Assembly: GCF_016906535.1 (NCBI RefSeq)
Contig: NC_057384.1
Location: forward strand, 496,001-560,000
Length of the DNA stretch: 64,000 nucleotides
Source of the DNA: Rhizoctonia solani
Taxonomy: Eukaryota > Basidiomycota > Agaricomycetes > Cantharellales > Ceratobasidiaceae
Reading direction: 5' to 3'
Shown: positions 56,594 to 64,000 of the stretch, one piece after another
Numbering within the stretch: position 1 is the first letter of the stretch
Layout: each line of letters opens with the position of its first letter
The notes under the pieces: model-generated
The model's database searches: none
Told to the model about the DNA's origin: nothing
Seen by the model: the letters and a program-made list of their open reading frames with translations, nothing else
Program-made: the position numbers and the translations under genes

Positions 56594-57156
56594 TGTTACA
56601 ACCCCCTAAATTATACCATTGGATTTGCCTGATTTTTCTCTTATTTTTACTATTTTTGCGAACTCTTTCCCTTATGTTTTTCAGTCACATGATCTTGGCG
56701 CTTATTATGCCAAGATGCCGCGCCAAGATGCTGTGCCAAGGGCGCTTAGGAGAAATCCACGCTTCTGCGCAGCCCACAGCACGCTTCTCATTTGACATAT
56801 GTACTTCTTTTCTCATGCACACAGACCATGTAAATAGTGCATTCTTGTCTATATATACAGCAGGAAAATCACTTGGAGACCCCAAGTCAATTTTACCTTG
56901 TCTCATTCCATTGAGGAGGACCCCCCCCCAGCCAGCTAAGTAGCCAGCCCTCAGTAGTTCAGAAGTTCACCCCTTTTACTTGCGCTTACCACACCTCCCG
57001 GGCTAAGCCCCCTTTGTCAGCAGAACCCAGTAGAAGTCTGCCTTATAGCGGCAGTAGTATAGCCTTTGGTAGTTAGTAGATTAGCTTTGTTTGTAGTAGT
57101 ACGGCCTTAAGCGCCTGTCCCACTAGCAAGTACCCACATTGCAGTGGCGTACAACA
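56594..57156 (+). repeat. 3' LTR of element A (family 2)
   Basis: 563 bp, close to but visibly diverged from the 5' LTR, so older than element B or the copia copy. Preceded by a long G run (56580-56590) as polypurine tract. Confidence 0.92.
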
Positions 57157-57514
57157 TAGACACAATCAATACCACGGAATTTATTCCAATTTTCTCAAAT
57201 TTAAACAAAGTTAAATGGACAACATTTTCAACCACGTGACTTTGGCGCTTATATCATACACTAAGCGCCAAGCCACATCCCCAACCGCGCTTAAAATCAG
57301 CATACGTAGCCACCTCCACCATGACGTCATCATGACATGTCAGTGACACATATGCATGAGTAAGGCCAACTGCGGAGTGGGGTTCTTATTTGATACGGTA
57401 TTGCATATAATGTATTTACAATTAGCTTGGTCTTGTAATATATAAGGAGGCCAACCAACCATGGTAACACCCAGGTTGATTACCTCTTGTTGCATCCCCT
57501 AACTATACAAGGCC
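57157..57514 (+). repeat. continuation of the split family 1 LTR (from 48098)
   Basis: Resumes TAGACACAATCAATACC and runs to ACAAGGCC, where element B is inserted; beyond element B it continues at 63952. Confidence 0.75.
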
Positions 57515-58095
57515 TGTTGTAGACACACTTGATACCAGGGAATTTATTCCTATTTCTTGCTTTTAAACAAAGGATAACGGACAACATTTTCAATCACGTG
57601 ACTTTGGCGCTTATACCATACGCTAAGCGCCAAGCCACGTCCCCCTCTGCGCTTACCTCAGCATACGTAGCCACCTCCACCTGATGACATCACTATGACA
57701 CGTCAGTGACACGTATGCATGAGTAAGGCCGACTGCGGATTGGGGTTCTTATTGGTTATGGTATTGCATATCTTGTATTTGTAATTAGTTCTCTCCTGTA
57801 ATATATAAGGAGGCCAACCAACCATGGTAACACCCAGGTTGATTACCTCTTGTCGCATCTACCCATTGTACAAGGACCTTAGGTCCAGTAATTACTTAGT
57901 TACTTAGTCTCAGGTTGCCTTAAGCGACTTCTTGGTTGTACTTAGCTAGCTCGCCATTGCCCTTATAGGCTTGGTTGCCGTAGTATAGTTGGTCGTCGTT
58001 GTAGGTAGCTTGCCCACCGCCTTAAGCGGTTCTTACTTAGTCTTACCCGGCCGCAAGCGCCTGCCTCCTCAATGTCCTTACAGACGTCTAGGACA
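57515..58095 (+). repeat. 5' LTR of element B (family 1)
   Basis: 581 bp, TGTTGTAGAC...GTCTAGGACA. It holds a CACGTG box, an 11-bp inverted repeat around 57603-57634 (TTGGCGCTTA ... TAAGCGCCAA) and a TATA box at 57801-57810. GGTTGATTACCT follows at 57837. Confidence 0.95.
57801..57810 (+). promoter_or_regulatory. TATA box of family 1 LTR
   Basis: ATATATAAGG, conserved in all family 1 LTRs here. A start about 30-35 nt downstream falls at 57831-57838, the edge of the self-complementary stretch. Confidence 0.65.
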
Positions 58096-58096
58096 C

Positions 58097-58108
58097 TAGG
58101 TAATCGAC
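58097..58108 (+). promoter_or_regulatory. candidate self-primer binding site of element B
   Basis: AGGTAATCGACC, 1-2 nt after the LTR, is the reverse complement of GGTTGATTACCT (57837-57848) except for one G:U-compatible position. The arrangement matches the self-priming of Schizosaccharomyces Tf1. No tRNA-like TGG primer site is present. Confidence 0.65.
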
Positions 58109-58593
58109 CTTACGTCAGTTGCAAACCGTTCTGCACCCATCCCTACTAAGTCCCAACCCCCAAGAAGGATACCTGTACTAGCACAAGCAAAAACACGTGA
58201 TCGGACTCCCCTTTCAGCTGGAATAATCAAAGAGCTGTCTGTCCCACATAGTAGCAAATTGCTATAAGGCAGACTATCCCTATCGCCCGCATACCACTGG
58301 TCACCGCACCATTTGTCAGCGGAGTCAATCAGCAGATCCACCCGCTTGCAGAAAACCTGCTCTACATCACGCCTGTTCACGGCTGTTGATTAGTTGAAGG
58401 GACTGTCCAACGCTAGGCGGTTGACGCAGACTCTTAGCGCCAGAACAACAAAGCGCCCCATAAGTCCTGACACAGGCACCCTTGGCTACATAGCCCCCAT
58501 CATTCCCACTTGCCCACCATTACCTTGCGTACCCCCACGCGCTCTTCTTTGCGGGCCTCCTCACACACTGGCTGCTCCTACCCACAACCAACC

Positions 58594-59946
58594 ATGGCTA
58601 CCCGCTCCAGGACAGCCTCTCAAGCCCAATCCCCCTTTGATCAGGGATACATGGAACCCGCACTTCCGCCAACCACCTCTGTTGAATATGGCAAGGTATC
58701 CCTTGAACGAGTCACACAGCTCCTCCTTGGCCTCCTTGGCCAAGTCAAACGCCTTGAGCAAGAAATTGCCAAGATCAAGGAAGCTGGAATCAAGACCCGG
58801 ACAAACGTCAAAAACATCTCCCAAACTGTCAATGTTGTCAAGGATGGGCTCAGGTCCCTTCAATCCCATGGTCCCCGCACACCCAAAGGACCCCAAGCCA
58901 AGGCTGTGGAAGAAACGCCACGCCCCCTACCAAAAACCAAGCCTATTGGATCGACTAGTGGGGTCCCCTTCTGGTCAGAAGCACCCAAGGTCCTCCCCGG
59001 TTTGGCCCAGCCAACCCCAAGAAGAGTCGCTCCCCCGCAAGTCCCATCTCCCCCTACATCTCTGCGTCTCCAATCCCCGATTGGAGCACCTGCCCCTCTC
59101 CCTCCGGCTCCAACAGCCCACTACCCCGCTCCGGTCAAGGTTGACCACCCCGATGCCTACACAGGCAAAATAGGAAGCGAGGCAAAACAGTGGCTAACCA
59201 GGATGCTGGCCTGGACCCGCCTTAACTTGCGGATGTTCCCGACCAATCAGGAGGTCCTATCCTTCCTCCTGATGAACATGAAGGACTCCGCCGGGGCATG
59301 GGCCCATCCACACCTTGACCAGCTTGGATCACACCGGGCTATCATTCAAACGGTCAAGGGCTTCAAGCTGGAATTCCTGGCAGCATTTGGCAACCCTGAC
59401 GCCACAAGGGCCGCTGAACGGAAGATCACCACCCTAACCCAGTCCGGCACCTGCGCGGACTATATCACAAAGTTCAGGACCTTGGCCATGGAACTGGACT
59501 GGAACAATGCGGCCCTTCAAGGCCAGTTTGCCCGTGGCCTCCATTGGGAGGTCAGCCGTCAAATTGCAACCCGCAAACACCGTCCCCGTACCCTCTTAGA
59601 GCTGCAAAATGCAGCACTTGTCATCAATAACGCCCTCCGTGAGGAGCGTGCTAGCCACCCACCAAAGGATAGTAAGCCTAGCAGACCAACTAACCCCGCA
59701 AGGGGGACAAGTACCGGCCAGTCAAACACCGGTTCTAAGAAGCTCTCCGACGACCCAAACTTTGTGTCGGAAGAAGAACAAAACCGCCGCCGCACCGCCG
59801 GCGCTTGCATCAAGTGCGGCAAAATGGGTCACAAGTTTGCGGAATGCCGCACGGGCTGGAAGGCCACCCCTATTGAGGAAAAGGGGAAGGCCAAGGAAAC
59901 CGCCAAGATTGGCGAATACTCCAAGTACCAGTCGGGAAAAGAGTAA
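58594..59946 (+). CDS. element B gag
   Basis: 450 codons from ATG 58594 (MATRSRTASQAQSPFDQGYM) to TAA 59944-59946. An N-terminal coiled coil (LLGLLGQVKRLEQEIAKIKE) and a proline-rich spacer come first. A retrotransposon gag/capsid region (QWLTRMLAWTRLNLRMF, YITKFRTLAMELDWNNAALQ) follows, then a CCHC knuckle CIKCGKMGHKFAEC. Its last sense codons are GGA AAA GAG, inside the heptamer GGGAAAA. Confidence 0.93.
   Translation: MATRSRTASQAQSPFDQGYMEPALPPTTSVEYGKVSLERVTQLLLGLLGQVKRLEQEIAKIKEAGIKTRTNVKNISQTVNVVKDGLRSLQSHGPRTPKGPQAKAVEETPRPLPKTKPIGSTSGVPFWSEAPKVLPGLAQPTPRRVAPPQVPSPPTSLRLQSPIGAPAPLPPAPTAHYPAPVKVDHPDAYTGKIGSEAKQWLTRMLAWTRLNLRMFPTNQEVLSFLLMNMKDSAGAWAHPHLDQLGSHRAIIQTVKGFKLEFLAAFGNPDATRAAERKITTLTQSGTCADYITKFRTLAMELDWNNAALQGQFARGLHWEVSRQIATRKHRPRTLLELQNAALVINNALREERASHPPKDSKPSRPTNPARGTSTGQSNTGSKKLSDDPNFVSEEEQNRRRTAGACIKCGKMGHKFAECRTGWKATPIEEKGKAKETAKIGEYSKYQSGKE
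59934..59940 (+). promoter_or_regulatory. -1 ribosomal frameshift site between gag and pol
   Basis: Heptamer G GGA AAA in the gag frame, two codons before the gag stop; a -1 slip puts ribosomes into the pol frame (AGA GTA AGG...). The pol frame has no ATG before protease. Element A keeps the same heptamer at the same place. Downstream structure was not assessed. Confidence 0.7.
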
Positions 59947-62900
59947 GGGTACCTGCTGCCGCGCGCAAGGAACCCAAGGACTCTGGTTTTATTGAATTTT
60001 GTAATATATCTGACAGTAACAATAGAATTTCCCCCCTGTTCACAATTTCGATTAAACCAGAGAAACAAGCGGAACACTTAGAAGTCCTGATAGACTCAGG
60101 CGCCACATTGTCATTCCTTCACCCCCGTACTGCCAAGGCATTACGCCTACCTCTCATAGACCTTCCAACGCCCTGTACTGTTACCATGCTCGATGGGTCG
60201 AGCCCCCAGGCTGGCAAAATCTGGAAAAAGGCATCACTAACCTTTACCTTTGATGGCAAGAAGATGACGGAAACATTCCTCATATGTAACACTGGAAACC
60301 ACCCAGCCATCCTAGGCCTAAAATGGCTAGACGCCCATAACCCGGAAATAGATTGGAACTTGCAAACCCTCTCATTCCCTCACAGGCCCCCGGAACATGT
60401 AGCCATTGCCAAAGAGGAGGAAGCTGACAAGAATCCCCTTGAAGGAGTACCCTCCAAGTACCACCAATACGCAAAGGTATTTGGAGAGGAAGAATTCAAT
60501 AAACTCCCACCTCACAGGCATTACAACATTGGGATAGAACTTACCAAAGAAGGCCCACTGAACTCCCCTTTGTACAGCATGACTGACGCCGAGTCCACCA
60601 CACTCAAGGACTGGCTCAGGGACGAGCTCAAAGCTGGAAAGATCCGCCCCAGCAAGTCACCTATTAGCTCCCCCGTTATGTTTGTACCCAAAAAGGATGG
60701 CTCCCGTTGTTTGGTTGTAGACTACCGCCGCCTCAATAACCGGACCAAGAAGAACGTATACCCCCTACCTTGTCCAGACAACCTCATGGCCCAGCTCCGT
60801 GGCGCCAAGGTCTTCACCAAGTTAGATCTAAGATGGGGTTACAACAATGTCCGCATTAAAGAAGGTGACGAGTGGAAAACAGCGTTCCGAACCAAGTACG
60901 GCCTCTACGAGTCCCTGGTCATGACCTTTGGCCTGACAAATGCCCCAGCTGCCTTTCAGCATTTCATGAATGAACTGTTCAAAGACTTACTGGACGTATG
61001 CGTCATCATCTACCTTGATGACATCCTAATTTACTCCAAGGATGACGCATCCCACACAAAGCACGTTCATGAAGTCCTAAAGCGGTTAATGGATAACCAG
61101 TTATTCTGCAAGGCATCGAAATGCACCTTTCACGTTACCTCTGTTGAATACCTAGGGATTATTGTCTCCAATAAGGGTTTTAGTCTGGATAAGCTCAAAA
61201 TCCAGGCAATACAAGAATGGCTGGTGCCCACTAAAGTCAAGGAAGTTCAATCATTTCTGGGATTTGCCAATTTCCTTTGTCGCTTTGTTGCCAACTTTAG
61301 TCACATGGCTAGGCCGCTACACAACCTAGTCAGGAAAGACACTCCCTGGAAATGGGACATCAAGGAACAAGAGGCCTTCCAGGGATTAAAGGATGCTATT
61401 ACCAACGCACCAGTACTATGTCATGCGGATCCATCCAAACCCTACTTCCTGGAAACAGACGCTTCAGGGGCAGCACTAGGCTCCGTACTCAGCCAGCGTC
61501 AGGAAGACGGCCGCCTTCATCCACTAGGTTTCCTATCTGAGTCATTCAAGGGGGCCAAACAGAACTACGACACCCATGACAAAGAACTGCTAGCTATCAT
61601 CCGTTCCTTTGAGTATTGGCGTATCTTCTTGGAAGGGACTGCTCACCCTGTCACTGTGTTTACCAATCACCGCAACCTGGAATACTGGAAGGAGTCCCAA
61701 ACATTTAACCGTTGCCACGCTAGGTGGCACCTACTGTTAGCAGGCTATAACTTCCAAATTGTTTACCGCCCTGGGAAGCAATTGGGGAAACCTGACGCCC
61801 TTTCACAACGCTCTGACCACGCCGACATTCCACCCACTAACCAAACCATGCTTCCCGACACCATATTTGCCAACGTAGCCTTAATCACGCCGGAAAAGGA
61901 GTTGCAACGCCAGATTGAATCGTCACTCAATCAAGACGAGTCTTTGGAAGAAATCCTACAGTTCTTACATAACCAGTCCAAAGCCCCGCCTTCCATCAAA
62001 CGCGCGTTTAAGGATTACAAAATGGAGGCAGGTCTACTGTTCTATCAAGGACGCATTGTAGTCCCTGATGCGGGCTCTCTGAGAACGGATCTACTCCGGA
62101 TATTCCACAATAGTCCCCTGGCAGGGCACCCTGGCAGACAACGCACCCTAGAACTAGTTTCGCGCAACTACTACTGGCCAGGCATGCGAGCAGATACATA
62201 CTGGCACGTGGACTCCTGTGAAACTTGCCAACGAATCCGAAAGCCAAAATACGCCTCCATTCCCCCACAGCCACTTGAACTCCCATCCAGACCATGGCAA
62301 CACGTCTCCTATGACATGATTGTGGATTTGCCTAGGGATGGAAACAATGACTCCATCCTAGTCATAGTGGATAGCTTTACTAAATACGGTATCTTTGTTA
62401 AATGCTCCAAAAAACTCAAGGCACCTGAACTTGCGGAGCTGTTCCTGGAACATGTATGGAAACGTCATGGGATGCCGGAAAAGACTATATTGGATAGGGG
62501 CAGGGTTTTCAATAACAAGTTCTTACGGGCCCTGTACAAGCAATTAGGCATTGATCCTCACTTCTCCTCCGCCTATCACCCCCAGAGCGACGGACAAACG
62601 GAACGGGTAAACCCCTCTATTGAACATTTTCTGAGGGCTTACTCCAGCATCAATCAAAGGGACTGGACGAGATGGCTCCCAATGGCGGAATTTGCGTACA
62701 ACAACGCCGTACATAGCAGTACGGGGAAAACTCCGTTCAAAGCCTTATATGGATGGGAACCTTCCCTAACCCCGTCCAACGTACCAACAGACGTCCCGGA
62801 AGCCAATGAGCTAGCTCAGACAATGGAAGCCCAGTGGAGGGAAGTAGGAGCGGCACTCCGGCAATCTAAGACAAGAATGACCGCCGGAGAAGAAGGAAGC

Positions 62901-63377
62901 CCAACCACATTTGAAATAGGAGAAGAAGTGTGGCTTGATGCCAAAAACGTTAACCTCAAAACCTTGAGCCCCAAACTATCAGAACAACGCTTGGGACCCT
63001 TCAAAGTTTCTGAGAGGATCTCTGACCAAGCATACCAACTTGAACTCCCCCCAACTATGCGTATCCACAATGTCTTCTATGTGGGGCTGTTATCAAAGGT
63101 CAGAAAAGATGACAAACGCGCCTTTGAGAATCGCCCTCCTCCAGTCACTGTGGACAGAGAGGAAGAATACAAAGTAGAAGGGATAACAGACATGGAAGAA
63201 AGAAACGGAAAATGGTTCTTCAGAGTCAAATGGAAGGGCTATGGGTCAGAAGAAAATACGTGGGAACCCCAGGAAAACCTCAAAAACGCGGGAAAAATTT
63301 TGAGGAAGTTTGAAGAAGAAATGAGAAAGAAGGCCCTTGGCGCTGCCAAGGCCCTTAGAGGGGGGGCAGTGTTGTAG
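59940..63377 (+). CDS. element B pol polyprotein (protease, RT, RNase H, integrase, chromodomain)
   Basis: About 1145 codons in the -1 frame relative to gag. Protease is VLIDSGATLSF. RT runs from about PLYSMTDAE to the active site IIYLDDILIYS, with FGLTNAPAAFQ. RNase H has ETDASGAALGSVLSQ and VFTNHRNLEYW (N where D is usual). Integrase has the HHCC zinc region (HNSPLAGHPGRQRTLELVSR; CETCQ), core DSFTKYG, LDRG and QSDGQTERVN, and a GPF motif (GPFKVSERI). The chromodomain is WFFRVKWKGYGSEENTWEP near the C terminus. The stop TAG lies 8 nt inside the 3' LTR. Expected to act in cytoplasmic particles, with integrase targeted to heterochromatin by the chromodomain. Confidence 0.93.
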   Translation, partial: RVRVPAAARKEPKDSGFIEFCNISDSNNRISPLFTISIKPEKQAEHLEVLIDSGATLSFLHPRTAKALRLPLIDLPTPCTVTMLDGSSPQAGKIWKKASLTFTFDGKKMTETFLICNTGNHPAILGLKWLDAHNPEIDWNLQTLSFPHRPPEHVAIAKEEEADKNPLEGVPSKYHQYAKVFGEEEFNKLPPHRHYNIGIELTKEGPLNSPLYSMTDAESTTLKDWLRDELKAGKIRPSKSPISSPVMFVPKKDGSRCLVVDYRRLNNRTKKNVYPLPCPDNLMAQLRGAKVFTKLDLRWGYNNVRIKEGDEWKTAFRTKYGLYESLVMTFGLTNAPAAFQHFMNELFKDLLDVCVIIYLDDILIYSKDDASHTKHVHEVLKRLMDNQLFCKASKCTFHVTSVEYLGIIVSNKGFSLDKLKIQAIQEWLVPTKVKEVQSFLGFANFLCRFVANFSHMARPLHNLVRKDTPWKWDIKEQEAFQGLKDAITNAPVLCHADPSKPYFLETDASGAALGSVLSQRQEDGRLHPLGFLSESFKGAKQNYDTHDKELLAIIRSFEYWRIFLEGTAHPVTVFTNHRNLEYWKESQTFNRCHARWHLLLAGYNFQIVYRPGKQLGKPDALSQRSDHADIPPTNQTMLPDTIFANVALITPEKELQRQIESSLNQDESLEEILQFLHNQSKAPPSIKRAFKDYKMEAGLLFYQGRIVVPDAGSLRTDLLRIFHNSPLAGHPGRQRTLELVSRNYYWPGMRADTYWHVDSCETCQRIRKPKYASIPPQPLELPSRPWQHVSYDMIVDLPRDGNNDSILVIVDSFTKYGIFVKCSKKLKAPELAELFLEHVWKRHGMPEKTILDRGRVFNNKFLRALYKQLGIDPHFSSAYHPQSDGQTERVNPSIEHFLRAYSSINQRDWTRWLPMAEFAYNNAVHSSTGKTPFKALYGWEPSLTPSNVPTDVPEANELAQTMEAQWREVGAALRQSKTRMTAGEEGSPTTFEIGEEVWLDAKNVNLKTLSPKLSEQRLGPFKVSERISDQAYQLELPPTMRIHNVFYVGLLSKVRKDDKRAFENRPPPVTVDREEEYKVEGITDMEERNGKWFFRVKWKGYGSEENTWEPQENLKNAGKILRKFEEEMRKKALGAAKALRGGAVL

Positions 63378-63951
63378 ACACACTTGATACCAGGGAATTT
63401 ATTCCTATTTTCTTGCTTTTAAACGAAGGATAACGGACAACATTTTCAATCACGTGACTTTGGCGCTTATACCATACGCTAAGCGCCAAGCCACGTCCCC
63501 CTCCACGCTTACCTCAGCATACGTAGCCACCTCCACCTGATGACATCACTATGACACGTCAGTGACACGTATGCATGAGTAAGGCCAACTGCGGATTGGG
63601 GTTCTTATTGGTTATGGTATTGCATATCTTGTATTTGTAATTAGTTCTCTCCTGTAATATATAAGGAGGCCAACCAACCATGGTAACACCCAGGTTGATT
63701 ACCTCTTGTTGCATCTACCCATTGTACAAGGACCTTAGGTCCAGTAATTACTTAGTTACTTAGTCTCAGGTCGCCTTAAGCAACTTCTTGGTTGTACTTA
63801 GCTAGCTTGCCATTGCCCTTATAGGCTTGGTTGCCGTAGTATAGTTGGTTGTTGTTGTAGGTAGCTTGCCCACCGCCTTAAGCGGTTCTTACTTAGTCTT
63901 ACCCGGCCGCAAGCGCCCACCTCCTTGACGTCCTTACAGACGTCTAGGACA
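63370..63951 (+). repeat. 3' LTR of element B (family 1)
   Basis: 582 bp, colinear with 57515-58095. Differences include CAA/CGA, CCGAC/CCAAC, GTCGC/GTTGC, GGTTGCC/GGTCGCC, GCGACT/GCAACT, CTCGCC/CTTGCC and GGTCGTCG/GGTTGTTG pairs. Confidence 0.95.
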
Positions 63952-64000
63952 AGGCCTTGGTCATTGTTAGTTAGTAGCTAGATGTTGTAGGGTAGACACC
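63952..64000 (+). repeat. end of the split family 1 LTR (cut by the window edge)
   Basis: AGGCCTTGGTCATTGTTAG... matches the interior of family 1 LTRs (for example 53073 onward) and continues beyond the window. Confidence 0.7.

Larger units (their letters stand above)
48099..57156 (+). mobile_element. element A: family 2 Ty3/gypsy chromovirus, degenerate, carrying nested insertions
   Basis: 5' LTR 48099-48662 and 3' LTR 56594-57156; TSD TAGAC at 48094-48098 and 57157-57161. Order: leader, gag, pol (protease, RT, RNase H, integrase, chromodomain), G-rich tract, 3' LTR. Insertions inside: a solo family 2 LTR (49416-49965), a 173-bp element (50472-50644) and a second 173-bp element (51242-53306). 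That second copy is itself split by a family 1 LTR holding a third LTR type. Removing all insertions restores one gag frame and one pol frame, broken by five TGA codons and one 1-nt loss. Confidence 0.94.
57515..63951 (+). mobile_element. element B: family 1 Ty3/gypsy chromovirus, complete with open gag and pol
   Basis: 5' LTR 57515-58095 and 3' LTR 63370-63951; TSD AGGCC at 57510-57514 and 63952-63956. Open gag (58594-59946) and pol (59940-63377) overlap in the -1 frame. The polypurine tract is the G-rich GAGGGGGGGCAG before 63370. Domain order ends with a C-terminal chromodomain. Conserved sites are mostly intact, though LDRG (expected SDRG) in integrase and LSQRSD (expected LSRRSD) look like TCG-type changes. 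LTRs differ at roughly 16 positions, half of them TCG/TTG. Best candidate in the window for a recently active element. Confidence 0.96.

Noticed and set aside
1..64000. CRISPR arrays, rRNA genes, prophage or bacterial operons
   Set aside because: None seen; intron-rich genes, LTR elements and an intron-containing tRNA show a eukaryotic nuclear region.

Overview
The window looks like nuclear DNA of a filamentous basidiomycete, probably Agaricomycotina and plausibly close to Rhizoctonia. The genes are packed with short introns (about 45-90 nt), carry many tiny exons, and include a two-finger GATA regulator with a DUF1752 region and a TKL kinase with an HGDLKG loop. The repeats are chromodomain Ty3/gypsy elements. 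Species assignment is inference. Gene models below come from reading splice sites by eye; most real genes are spread over many exons.

Left half (1-32.4 kb), host genes: VPS36 (partial, ESCRT-II), a beta-carbonic anhydrase, a secreted tyrosinase and a SAM methyltransferase (all minus strand). Next come a BRCT + family X DNA polymerase (plus) and a mitochondrial-type PPR protein (minus), then an intron-containing tRNA-Pro(AGG), an uncharacterised gene with an in-frame TAG, a NEO1-type P4-ATPase (plus) and a DUF1752/two-finger GATA factor (minus). The last is a TKL protein kinase whose N terminus copies the histone H3 tail (plus). The polymerase and PPR genes share a peculiarity: ten single-base losses, all explicable as homopolymer contraction, confined to 9.8-14.4 kb. 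The other genes read cleanly.

Middle (33.7-41.2 kb): a complete Ty1/copia element (two 291-bp LTRs with one difference, TSD TTTAG) whose gag-pol frame has six stop codons, followed by an intact 13-exon cytochrome P450 gene.

Right third (41.7-64 kb): a nest of LTR elements. Two Ty3/gypsy chromovirus families dominate, called here family 1 (LTR about 580 bp, TGTTGTAGAC...GTCTAGGACA) and family 2 (LTR about 560 bp, TGTTACAACC...CGTACAACA). Element B (57515-63951, family 1) has open gag and pol frames and a perfect TSD. Element A (48099-57156, family 2) is broken and hosts further insertions up to five levels deep, including a 173-bp element with LTR-like ends and tRNA-like Pol III boxes.

Three themes cut across the repeats. 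First, all eleven in-frame stops in the damaged copia and gypsy elements are TGA preceded by T, i.e. TCGA to TTGA, and LTR-pair differences show the same TCG/TTG signature; this points to a RIP-like or methylation-linked mutator acting on TCG. Second, both gypsy families appear to prime reverse transcription from their own RNA 5' end (Tf1 style), with the self-complementary stretch 34-35 nt downstream of the LTR TATA box. Third, both gypsy families join gag to pol at the same -1 slippery heptamer, GGGAAAA.
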